From Clostridia bacterium (GTDB lineage: Bacteria; Bacillota_A; Clostridia; Christensenellales; CAG-138), in NCBI GenBank assembly GCA_017394605.1, contig JAFPXU010000078.1, forward strand, positions 1 through 18,444: a DNA stretch of 18,444 bases, in the 5' to 3' direction. The translations under genes were made by a program, and so were the position numbers. Shown here piece after piece: positions 1-6,262 of the stretch. Under the pieces are notes generated by a model. That model searched no databases, was not told where the DNA came from, and saw only the letters and a program-made list of their open reading frames with translations. Position 1 is the stretch's first letter, and every line of letters begins with the position of its first letter.

Positions 1-414
1 CAGAGCGGAAGCGAGGAACGTACCCGTCATGACCAGGATAGCTACAATGATGTATCTCCATCCTGTCTTGACAAAAGTCTTGAGCTGGTTGCTGATCGAC
101 ATGCCTGCGTATGCGCCGACCATCGTCAGCGGAGCGGTGAAGTTGATCTTGCCGGCAGCGGAAATCACGAAATCGCGCACCGGAGAAAAGGGACAGGCAA
201 GAAGCAGGCCGATGATCGAGCAGTACGCCACGGTCGGGAGCTTGAGCGGAATGATTGCCTTGAGTCCTGCACCTGCGAGCGCGATCGCAAGCAGAACGCC
301 AACGCCCGGGAGAGAATCGATGAAAGCAACGTGGAATCCGATAAAGTTGGCAAGCAGAATTCCCAAACCTGTGATGATGAGGGTAAATATAACCTCTTTT
401 GCACTCATTTTCAT
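1..414 (-). CDS. Small integral membrane protein, partner of the DUF3100 protein (3' end beyond window)
   Basis: The reading frame opens at ATG 414-412 with MKMSAKEVIFTLIITG and stays open for 138 codons to the window edge, so the C-terminus is missing. The visible protein is almost all hydrophobic helices (about residues 7-26, 34-52, 62-76 and 118-138) with Gly and Pro in the membrane segments, as in a transporter subunit. Its start overlaps the stop of the upstream DUF3100 gene in an ATGA tetranucleotide (411-414), so the two are translationally coupled and probably act as one membrane complex. I do not recognise a named family. The role is unknown; a permease-like function is inferred only from hydrophobicity and the partner. 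Confidence 0.8.
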   Translation of the reverse strand, partial: MKMSAKEVIFTLIITGLGILLANFIGFHVAFIDSLPGVGVLLAIALAGAGLKAIIPLKLPTVAYCSIIGLLLACPFSPVRDFVISAAGKINFTAPLTMVGAYAGMSISNQLKTFVKTGWRYIIVAILVMTGTFLASAL

Positions 415-1286
415 ACCTTTTCTCTCCTTCCGTATTTGGTTAACCTGCCGATCTTCGGCTCAAGCACACGATACAGCCAGTTGCACAGCGGCAGGCCGAT
501 GAAGATCGCCATGTAGATGCCGTCGATTCCGGATACCGTTTCCGACGCAGCGGCAAGCGCGGAGATTTCCTCCGCCATAGCGGGAAAGATTTCTGTCAGG
601 GTCGCCGTTGCCGAGGACATCAGAATGCCAGCGCCGACACCGAACGCCATGCCGAGGGCGTAGGGATGGAACCAGTTGAGCGCCGCGACGACGGACGCCA
701 TGAATCCGAAATAGATGGTACCGACCATGCCGATCGTGATGTAGACCGCAAGGCATCCCTGGGCCTCCGGCGAGCTTGCTCCGTACATGTCCTGAATCAG
801 AGCGAGGTTGGTCTCACGGTTGATGGAATGGGCAGCGCCGATACCGTCACGCTTAAGTCCAAGCAGCAGCGCGACGGGAAGCGCAAGAAAGATCGTTCCG
901 AGGTTGCCAAACTCCTGAAGCAGGATGGCCGGGCCGACCTTCAGGACCGTTTCGATCTGGGCGCCGGCGTTAATGCCCAGCTTCGCAATGAATGGGAGGA
1001 TGGCGATTCCTACCAGACTTCCCGCCGCCTTAACCTTCTTGTTGTCAAGGATCTTCAGAACGTTAGGGCCGGTCAGTAGACCGAGTGCAAGAGAGAAGAA
1101 GATCGGGAAAATAATGAAGGTTCCTTTCCATACCGGAAACCGGACCTGTCCGATGCTGTCCGCGATCAGGATGAAAACGAAGGCCAGCAGATAGATGATC
1201 CACTCGGTCTTGATGCGTTCACCCAGAGAACTGTACATGCGCTCTTTTTTCGGCTTTTCTTTCACGTTTTGCTGTTGTTTTTCCAT
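411..1286 (-). CDS. DUF3100 family multi-pass membrane protein
   Basis: This 291-residue protein starts at ATG 1286-1284, behind a strong AAGGAGG site 7 bases upstream; an in-frame ATG at 1394 has no such site and lies upstream of the promoter. A short Lys/Gln-rich cytoplasmic N-terminus (1-28) is followed by about eight hydrophobic segments. A polar loop around residues 150-175 carries GIGAAHSINRETNLALI, and a second Gly/Ser/Thr-rich stretch (FGVGAGILMSSATATLTEIFP) resembles substrate-path motifs of carriers. Overall sequence fits the DUF3100 family of uncharacterised membrane proteins. The ATGA overlap with the next gene suggests a two-component membrane system. The substrate cannot be read from the sequence. 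Confidence 0.8.
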   Translation of the reverse strand: MEKQQQNVKEKPKKERMYSSLGERIKTEWIIYLLAFVFILIADSIGQVRFPVWKGTFIIFPIFFSLALGLLTGPNVLKILDNKKVKAAGSLVGIAILPFIAKLGINAGAQIETVLKVGPAILLQEFGNLGTIFLALPVALLLGLKRDGIGAAHSINRETNLALIQDMYGASSPEAQGCLAVYITIGMVGTIYFGFMASVVAALNWFHPYALGMAFGVGAGILMSSATATLTEIFPAMAEEISALAAASETVSGIDGIYMAIFIGLPLCNWLYRVLEPKIGRLTKYGRREKV

Positions 1287-1329
1287 GGCACCCTCCTTGA
1301 ATAGAATTGTCCTGTTGATGACGAGAAAT

Positions 1330-1370
1330 ATTATACATAGATCATCCGACAGAAAAATATCCCATATGGG
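1330..1370 (-). promoter_or_regulatory. Promoter and possible operator of the DUF3100 gene pair
   Basis: On the minus strand a perfect -10 hexamer TATAAT occupies 1335-1330, preceded directly by TATG. The -35 region (about 1353-1358) is only a T-rich match. Just upstream lies a perfect 10-base palindrome, CCCATATGGG (1361-1370). A weak -35 beside a dyad suggests a promoter that needs an activator, which is inference. Confidence 0.5.
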
Positions 1371-1378
1371 TGTTTTTG

Positions 1379-1702
1379 ATGAGCAAAGCTTCATTTTTCG
1401 ACGCCGTGGGTCATTCCATGGTCAACGACCTGAAAGCCCTGACGGAGAGGACCTACAGCGATGAGGAATTCAGATAGCGTGCAGCCAGATAGACTACCAC
1501 CGCCCATTCACCAAGGAGAGCCTAATGAATCGAGAGCTGTTTGAACGGTTCTATCCCGGCAAGCGCGAATGATCCCAGACTACTGGATGCCCAACAGGAC
1601 CTGGCCGGGATTCGACGTTGACGACCCTTCCGCTCTGGTATTATCCAACTACGGAAAGAGAGGACAGTCATTATTCATTTTTTTCCGTGCATCGTCTTTT
1701 GA
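1379..1702 (+). pseudogene. Frameshifted remnant of an unidentified coding sequence
   Basis: Three protein-like pieces lie in successive frames on the + strand. Positions 1379-1477 read MSKASFFDAVGHSMVNDL and on to DEEFR then TAG. Positions 1465-1572 in another frame include IDYHRPFTKESLMNREL and FERFYPGKRE then TGA. From 1569 a third frame gives MIPDYWMPNRTWPGFDV, then DDPSALVLSNYGKRGQS. Joined, they read as one continuous polar protein of about 105 residues, so at least two frameshifts are implied. No ribosome binding site precedes the first piece, so the 5' end may also be lost. I do not recognise the family. The gene would converge with the glycosylase gene on its right. Confidence 0.5.
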
Positions 1703-1720
1703 AACCTGAAGTGTTTGTGC

Positions 1721-2914
1721 TCAAAACTCCACTTTCGAGCAATCGTTGAAACGTGCAAAACGGGAAAGCGTCCGTTCGAGTGTGACCTGCAGTTTCCTGG
1801 TCTGCCGGACGCCTGCTTCAAGCCATACGTTTTTGACTTTGAGTGTGTTGCTTTTTCGATCGGCTACTGTCTCGATCCGCCCGATAAATGCATCTCCCCA
1901 GAGGATAGGAAGGGTATAATAGCCGTATTTCCGATTGGATGCGGGCGTGTAGATCTCCCAGGAATAACGGAAATCCCAGAGCGCGGTTACCAGAGTTTTA
2001 TCCCAGAACAGCGGATCGAGCGGCGCAAGGAATTCCATGCGCGCTTTTTTATCAAGCGTCCCGGCAAGAACAGACTGCATCAGAGGATCGTCCTCCGCAA
2101 GATAATAGAAGGTTGCTTTGATCCCCTCAACCTGTGCAGACCGTATCGCGCCACGGGTTTCCAGAGTGAAAAACACGGACGCGCGCCGGTCAGCTTTTAT
2201 GTCGATGCCCAGAAAGGCAGGGGAGTTTTTGTTCCAGAGCAGTCCGACCGCTCCGATCCTCCGGAGGACACGCCAGCAGAGGAGATCATCGTTGTTCGTG
2301 CAAGGATTATCTTCTGTCAGCAGCGCCGGTTTCAGATGGCGTTCAGCCAGATCATAGAGCTTCCGTGAGCCGTTTTTGTGGTGGATCACAAGGGTACCGT
2401 CGGTGTACAGCTGTTCCAGGACGGAACGGGAAGCTTTTGACTTTCTATGCCAGTTCCCGCTCCAGTGCACGGAGGAATGCCAGAAGATCTCACCGCTGAT
2501 CGGCAGCGTGTCGCTGGAAACCGGACCGTTTTCGCGAATATAGGACAGTGCTTCCTGTTCCAGTTTGGCAAGTCCGGGGAAGCCGGAACCGAGCCGGCGG
2601 CTTCGTTCCCGGTATTGGGAAAAATACGGCCAGTCTTCAGCGGGCCAGATCGAGAGTTCCTTATCCGGGTAATCAACCAGAAGCCGTTCCTTGTACAAAA
2701 GGTCATCCAGCATGGACTTCCGGAACCCCTTTACGCGGGATTGCAGAGTAAGCTCCGCGTTTTTACCGCACACATCCACCGGATCGTATTGGATACAGCC
2801 TGCCTGCCGTACATAGGCATAAGCACCGTCTTTGCCGGAAAAACGGTTGTTGCCAAGCAGACCCTGTTTCGACAGAATGAATAACTGCGCCTGCTTTTTA
2901 GTCAGGACGACCAT
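1721..2914 (-). CDS. YcaQ/AlkX-like DNA glycosylase (winged-helix HTH_42 family)
   Basis: The protein of 397 residues begins at ATG 2914-2912, 8 bases after GGAGG; an in-frame TTG five codons upstream overlaps that site and is less likely. It matches the HTH_42 (formerly DUF1006) family of winged-helix DNA glycosylases that includes E. coli YcaQ (AlkX) and Streptomyces AlkZ, which excise bulky alkyl adducts and unhook interstrand crosslinks. The catalytic-site signature is visible at residues 41-45 as IQYDP, the Q-hydrophobic-D form typical of the YcaQ branch rather than the QxQ of AlkZ. Winged-helix segments follow (around residues 110-195), then the C-terminal beta domain (LAPLDPLFWDKTLV, WGDAFIGRIE). 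Length is normal for the family. It stands alone, facing left. Substrate range is inferred from family. Confidence 0.85.
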   Translation of the reverse strand: MVVLTKKQAQLFILSKQGLLGNNRFSGKDGAYAYVRQAGCIQYDPVDVCGKNAELTLQSRVKGFRKSMLDDLLYKERLLVDYPDKELSIWPAEDWPYFSQYRERSRRLGSGFPGLAKLEQEALSYIRENGPVSSDTLPISGEIFWHSSVHWSGNWHRKSKASRSVLEQLYTDGTLVIHHKNGSRKLYDLAERHLKPALLTEDNPCTNNDDLLCWRVLRRIGAVGLLWNKNSPAFLGIDIKADRRASVFFTLETRGAIRSAQVEGIKATFYYLAEDDPLMQSVLAGTLDKKARMEFLAPLDPLFWDKTLVTALWDFRYSWEIYTPASNRKYGYYTLPILWGDAFIGRIETVADRKSNTLKVKNVWLEAGVRQTRKLQVTLERTLSRFARFNDCSKVEF

Positions 2915-2929
2915 CTGTTTTTCCTCCAA

Positions 2930-3180
2930 GAATCAATGCCGGATTATCGTGAAAAGAGCGAGCAATGGATTATCTTCAAAAATAGTATTGCTATCTTTTG
3001 AAAATAGCAATCCTGTTCTGGCTAAAGAATGCTATTTTAACAAAACAGGGTCTATCGTAAATTCTCATAACAACAAAACTGTTTAATCGAGCAAGGGTCG
3101 ATATTATTGTTGTGAAACCAAGCAAAGGAGATAGCTTCCGTTAAATTCTTCCTTTGTTTATGATATTTCTTCTCCGCGAG
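2930..3180. other. A+T-rich intergenic stretch with nested inverted repeats, no convincing gene
   Basis: This gap is clearly richer in A+T than its surroundings. It contains the hairpin ATTGCTAT (2988-2995) / ATAGCAAT (3005-3012). A second pair is CCTGTT / AACAGG further on, and a third is CAAAGGA (about 3123) / TCCTTTG (about 3151). Short protein-like runs such as VDIIVVKPSKGDSFR end at stops without start or ribosome binding site. They may be traces of a lost gene. The stretch separates the glycosylase gene from the hip-like module and could mark one edge of an insertion. Confidence 0.45.
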
Positions 3181-3218
3181 AAGCACTACTTGACAATTGT
3201 CAAGTAGTGCTTTACTAT
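3181..3218 (+). promoter_or_regulatory. Promoter with embedded perfect 32-base palindrome (probable autoregulatory operator)
   Basis: AAGCACTACTTGACAA (3181-3196) is followed at once by its exact reverse complement (3197-3212), giving a perfect 32-base palindrome with no spacer. The -35 TTGACA (3190-3195) lies in the left arm. After exactly 17 bases comes the -10 TACTAT (3213-3218), so the palindrome fills the whole core promoter spacer. Transcription should begin near 3225, ahead of the kinase ATG at 3249. A dimeric repressor bound here would exclude RNA polymerase, the layout expected for toxin-antitoxin autoregulation. The C-terminal helix-turn-helix of the second gene is the obvious candidate binder (inference). 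Confidence 0.8.
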
Positions 3219-3248
3219 GGTGGCATCTTTAGAAAGCGGGATGCCGAT

Positions 3249-4067
3249 ATGGAAACTAAGGTCATTCGGAAGATTCAGGATCTGACCTATTTGAGCTGGA
3301 CAAAGACGAGAGGTTCATCCGGAACGGCGGGCTCGTTTTTGAAAGCATACTCTGAGCTGAACGGGGTCAAGACCTACTACAAGCTCTCCAACTATGACGC
3401 TGTGAAAGGCGTCGTTGGGCATGAATCGGTCAATGAAATCATTGTAGATCGGCTGCTGACCAAACTCGGCATTCAACATTTGCATTATCAACTGATCCAT
3501 GCTGACATCCTTGTGGACGGGAGGATGGTGGAGACCTGGCTGTGCGCGTCGGAGGATTTCAAGCAGCGCGGCGAGAGCAAGATCGCCCTCGATCAGTATT
3601 ACAATACGGAGAAGCTTCCGGAAGAAATGCCTCTTGCGTTTTGCATCCGGCAAGGGTGGGCAAACTACATCTGGGAAATGCTGCTAGTGGACTATCTGAT
3701 CCTGAATCGGGACCGTCACGGAGCGAATATCGAGATTATCCGGAACAGTCGAGCGAAAACCTATCGCCCGGCCCCCTTGTTCGACCATGGTCTGTCCCTT
3801 CTGTGCCGGTGTGAGGATGAAGCTGCATTGCAGGCGTTTGATGTGATGGAAGATCGCAAAGTGCAATGCTTTGTTGGCTCCCAATCCACCCAGGAGAACC
3901 TGAAGCTGATCCCGAAGGGAGGTCTTTCTCATATTCATCCTCTTCAGCTAGCGGACCGGGAGGGTCTGTTCTGCGACCTCGATGGAGTTTTGTCACAGGC
4001 GTGGTTCGAAAAGATGTGGGAGATGATCTGGAAACGGTGGTGCTCTTATGAAACTCTTTGCCATTAA
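3249..4067 (+). CDS. HipA-like serine/threonine kinase, compact split form (putative toxin)
   Basis: This 272-residue protein has the core of HipA/CtkA-type kinases. It shows a Ser/Gly-rich loop RGSSGTAGSF (21-30), a candidate ATP-contacting lysine in YYKLSNYD (K45) and GHESVNEIIVDRLL (57-70). The catalytic loop is NRDRHGAN (153-160; D155, N160), and the metal-binding aspartate lies in PLFDHGLSL (D179). It is much shorter than E. coli HipA (440 residues) and begins directly at the kinase lobe, without the N-terminal subdomain, like HipT of HipBST. ATG 3249 is chosen because the open frame upstream (from 3207) lies inside the promoter. The ribosome binding site is poor. The gene overlaps the next by 20 bases. 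HipA kinases phosphorylate aminoacyl-tRNA synthetases such as GltX or TrpS; the target here is unknown. Confidence 0.82.
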   Translation: METKVIRKIQDLTYLSWTKTRGSSGTAGSFLKAYSELNGVKTYYKLSNYDAVKGVVGHESVNEIIVDRLLTKLGIQHLHYQLIHADILVDGRMVETWLCASEDFKQRGESKIALDQYYNTEKLPEEMPLAFCIRQGWANYIWEMLLVDYLILNRDRHGANIEIIRNSRAKTYRPAPLFDHGLSLLCRCEDEAALQAFDVMEDRKVQCFVGSQSTQENLKLIPKGGLSHIHPLQLADREGLFCDLDGVLSQAWFEKMWEMIWKRWCSYETLCH

Positions 4068-4857
4068 AAGCGACAGCACCGACGAAAAAGTGCTGGGATA
4101 CCTCCTTTACTATGAGAAAGTGAATCAATTCTATATCGAATTGCCTGAAGAGGCGGACGAGTGGGAGACGCCGCTGCTGCTGTCCTCCTTTGTCAAGCGC
4201 GGCCAGCACACGGTGAACAGCTATTGGAGCCGCGCGTGGGTGCAGCAGCGCATCATTCCGCCGGACCGGCAGAACATCGGCAGCATCCTGACGGCCAATG
4301 AGCTGAAGACCTATGATGAGTTTGCTCTGCTGACTCTTGCGGAAGGCCGTTGCGCTCAGGACGACTGCTATATAGAGCCCATAGAAGAGTCCGAGCTGCC
4401 CCAGGAGATCTTGGATCGGTTTTCGATCCGCGTGGAGGAGGCTGTGCCGCTGGATAACGGGCAGATGCTTGTTTTCTTCCGGAATGGAGACGCGCGCAAG
4501 TGCGATATGCTTAAGCTCTGTGCGGATCGTCGCTTTGCACCGATTCTGCAAAACGCCAAGCTGTTTTCCGCCGTGCAGGTCCAGACGGATGGCTATGGAA
4601 TCACCTGGGGAGAGAATCTGGATGTTGGTGCGGATCGGTTGTATCGGAAAGGTATGGTCATTCCTCTTTCCATCTACGATTTCCAAAGCTATGCTTCGAG
4701 CCGCATCACCGATACCGCAGGCGCTTGCAAGCTGCTGAACTGCTCTCGCCAGAATATCAGTGACCTTGTAAAGCGCGGGAAGCTCCATCCGCTCCATTCC
4801 TCGGCAGCTGGGAATCTGTTTCTGCTGAGTGAACTGCGGCAAAGGCTATGGATGTAA
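4048..4857 (+). CDS. HipS-like / DUF2442 / helix-turn-helix fusion protein (putative antitoxin and repressor)
   Basis: The 269-residue product has three recognisable parts. Residues 1-112 resemble the HipA N-terminal subdomain (HipS): YLLYYEKVNQFYIEL, then WVQQRIIPPDRQNIGSI, then TYDEFALLTLAEGRCAQDD. Residues 126-201 match DUF2442, with FFRNGDARKCDMLKL, LFSAVQV and the closing GITWGENLDVGADRLY. Residues 218-268 form an excisionase/MerR-like helix-turn-helix (ITDTAGACKLLNCSRQNIS). Start ATG 4048 lies inside the kinase gene, whose stop is at 4067, so translation is coupled. In HipBST the HipS piece neutralises the kinase and a separate HipB binds DNA. Here both roles could sit in one chain. Function is inferred. 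The N-terminal assignment is weaker than the other two domains. Confidence 0.72.
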   Translation: MKLFAIKSDSTDEKVLGYLLYYEKVNQFYIELPEEADEWETPLLLSSFVKRGQHTVNSYWSRAWVQQRIIPPDRQNIGSILTANELKTYDEFALLTLAEGRCAQDDCYIEPIEESELPQEILDRFSIRVEEAVPLDNGQMLVFFRNGDARKCDMLKLCADRRFAPILQNAKLFSAVQVQTDGYGITWGENLDVGADRLYRKGMVIPLSIYDFQSYASSRITDTAGACKLLNCSRQNISDLVKRGKLHPLHSSAAGNLFLLSELRQRLWM

Positions 4858-5076
4858 CGGTAGCTGCCGGATGGCTTTCGGAAAGCGGCTGCTGTACATG
4901 GGCCTTCAGGGAAGCTGGCTGCGCGGTGAAGCTCATGAAAACAGCGATAAGACGCATGGAAATGACAAACATCCTATTTTCAATGTGGATGGCGGTTTCG
5001 ACTGGTGATTTCGTTTGGATCAGACAGAAGCGGTAAATGAGAATCAGCGCTAGGGATGACGGGATCCTTTTCCTCT
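4858..5076. other. Gap after the hip-like module with a 45-codon open frame of doubtful status
   Basis: From ATG 4871 an open frame gives MAFGKRLLYMGLQGSW and ends IFNVDGGFDW at TGA (5006-5008). It starts 14 bases after the upstream stop but has no good ribosome binding site, and I recognise no family. It could be a small third protein of the module, the tail of a lost gene, or chance. No terminator with a T-run is visible between 4858 and 5076. Confidence 0.25.
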
Positions 5077-5105
5077 TTGACGAAACATGCAAAATGTGGT
5101 ATAAC
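5077..5105 (+). promoter_or_regulatory. Sigma-A promoter of the riboswitch leader
   Basis: -35 TTGACG (5077-5082), a 17-base spacer and -10 TATAAC (5100-5105), preceded by TGTGG, which gives an extended -10. Transcription should begin near 5111-5112, exactly at the 5' strand of aptamer helix P1. Confidence 0.75.
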
Positions 5106-5109
5106 AATT

Positions 5110-5196
5110 GCGCCATAAAGAGTGCGCGAGAGACAAGCTCGTTGACCGCACGACAACCTGCCGGAAGGCAAGGTGCCAAAGCTTGACCGATGGTGC
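5110..5196 (+). promoter_or_regulatory. SAM-I-clan riboswitch aptamer, apparently lacking P4
   Basis: P1 pairs GCGCCAT (5110-5116) with ATGGTGC (5190-5196). J1/2 is AAAGAG. P2 pairs GTGCG (5122-5126) with CGCAC (5147-5151), with a kink-turn-like interior (CGAG ... GTTGA). The conserved GACAACC ... GGTGCCAAA of P3 encloses TGCC-GGAA-GGCA. Loop 2 CAAGC (5134-5138) pairs with GCTTG (5181-5185), the SAM-I pseudoknot. The order of helices, the joining sequences and the pseudoknot fit the SAM-I clan. The P4 hairpin normally found between J3/4 and P1 is absent, as in SAM-I/IV variants. GACCGATGG (5185-5193) can instead pair with CCGTCGGAC (5212-5220), which would open the terminator. Ligand binding should therefore stop transcription. 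The ligand is presumed to be S-adenosylmethionine. Confidence 0.75.
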
Positions 5197-5208
5197 GGAA
5201 TGATTGAC

Positions 5209-5234
5209 AGCCCGTCGGACCGAGGGGCTTTTTT
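5209..5234 (+). terminator. Riboswitch-controlled intrinsic terminator
   Basis: AGCCC (5209-5213) pairs with GGGCT (5225-5229). A G-G mismatch and TCG/CGA extend the stem around a GAC loop. A run of six T follows (5229-5234). Its left arm overlaps the proposed antiterminator strand (5212-5220), so the two folds exclude each other. Confidence 0.85.
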
Positions 5235-5270
5235 CGTATCTCTAAATGGCAGAAGGAGGTACGAAAAAAC

Positions 5271-6042
5271 ATGAATCACGATTCCCCGATCCTACTGCAC
5301 ATTCCTCTCGCATCCATGATCATTCCCGAAGAAGAACGTTCAAGATTCTGTTTAAACGATTTGCATGAAGAACTGCTTAAAATGACAGACAGATATTGCG
5401 ATGAACTCTTTACGGGCTTCGATTCGGTCATCTTTCCGATCAGCCGTCTGGTCTGCGACCCGGAGCGCTTTCGGGGCGACGAACAGGAGACCATGTCGCA
5501 GATCGGCATGGGTGCTGTGTATACAAGCACTTCTTCCGGCAACCTTTTGCGGAGGACCCGTGAAGATGAAAGAGAAGGGATTTTACGTCGGTACTACGAT
5601 CCGCATCATGAACGACTCGCGTCGGTAACAAAGACCAAGCTCGAGATTCACAAAAGGTGTCTGATCATTGACGGACATTCCTTTCATCCGACCCCGCTTC
5701 CGTATGAACCGGACCAGGATCCGGTCCGGCCTAGCTTTTGCATCGGTACAGATCCATTTCATATGCCATCCGTTCTCGCGGAAGCTGCGGAGTGTTTTCT
5801 GAGGGGGGAAAGGTTATGATGTGGAAATGAACCGTCCCTATTCCGGAAGTATGGTCCCGCTCGCTTATTACCGGAAGGACCGCAGGGTCATGTCGCTCAT
5901 GATCGAGGTCAACCGCAGTCTTTATATGGAAGAGAACGGGGATCGCCGGGAATGATTTGACCGGGTATGTTAGGTTGTTCGCGAGCTGATCGGGACGATA
6001 GCGGCCGCGGAATGCTTGAGCTTTGATATGAAAGGATCATAA
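5271..6042 (+). pseudogene. N-formylglutamate amidohydrolase, broken by a frameshift and two stops
   Basis: A perfect AGAAGGAGGT precedes ATG 5271. The first frame (to TGA 5817-5819, 182 codons) shows the family marks HIPLASMIIP, SRLVCDPERF, LIIDGHSFHPTPLP and RPSFCIGTDPFHMPSVL, which include the metal-binding His/Asp residues. The reading then shifts. Deleting one G from the G6 run at 5803-5808 rejoins GYDVEMNRPYSGSMVPLAYY, the expected C-terminal half, in frame 1. That frame is further interrupted by TGA (5953-5955) and TAG (5971-5973) before VVRELIGTIAAAE and the final TAA (6040-6042). The full protein would be about 257 residues, normal for the family, which releases formate from N-formyl-glutamate or similar formylamino acids. 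Three lesions argue for real decay rather than one sequencing error. Confidence 0.85.
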
Positions 6043-6136
6043 AACACGGCGATGGATGTCTTGCTGCCAAACTCTCTTCCAACTGTTTTCAACTGATTCC
6101 CGCATGAATCATGTTGATTCTAATCTGCCAATCATG

Positions 6137-6145
6137 TGGTACAAT
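6137..6145 (+). promoter_or_regulatory. Extended -10 promoter of the lipoprotein gene
   Basis: TGG followed by TACAAT (6140-6145) makes an extended -10 element. The best -35 (TTGATT, 6114-6119) is 20 bases away, too far to be ideal, so the extended element would carry recognition. The 5' leader would be about 110 bases. Confidence 0.5.
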
Positions 6146-6262
6146 ACACGGGACAGCTTATGTGACGGAAACCGGTGCCCTCTTCATTGAAGTCGTTTTG
6201 CGGTTTTGAACGGGGATCGTTTCCGCATAGAAGAGATATCCGTAAACAGAACGAGGAACACT

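Noticed and set aside
1715..2368. 217-codon + strand frame opposite the glycosylase
   Set aside because: No family resemblance; the minus strand has a full-length HTH_42 protein.
2832..3086. 84-codon + strand frame at the end of the glycosylase gene and the A+T-rich gap
   Set aside because: Half of it is antisense to the glycosylase and the rest has no start site or family.
3736..4842. 368-codon open frame antisense to the hip-like genes
   Set aside because: It lies opposite two genes with clear domains and motifs, has no recognisable family and no ribosome binding site.
4757..5272. Minus-strand frame covering the riboswitch
   Set aside because: It runs antisense through a structured leader, a promoter and the end of the antitoxin-like gene.
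5953..5973. TGA and TAG in the amidohydrolase read as recoded codons (selenocysteine or pyrrolysine)
   Set aside because: The upstream frameshift and lack of a recoding structure or Cys-type active site at these positions make decay simpler.
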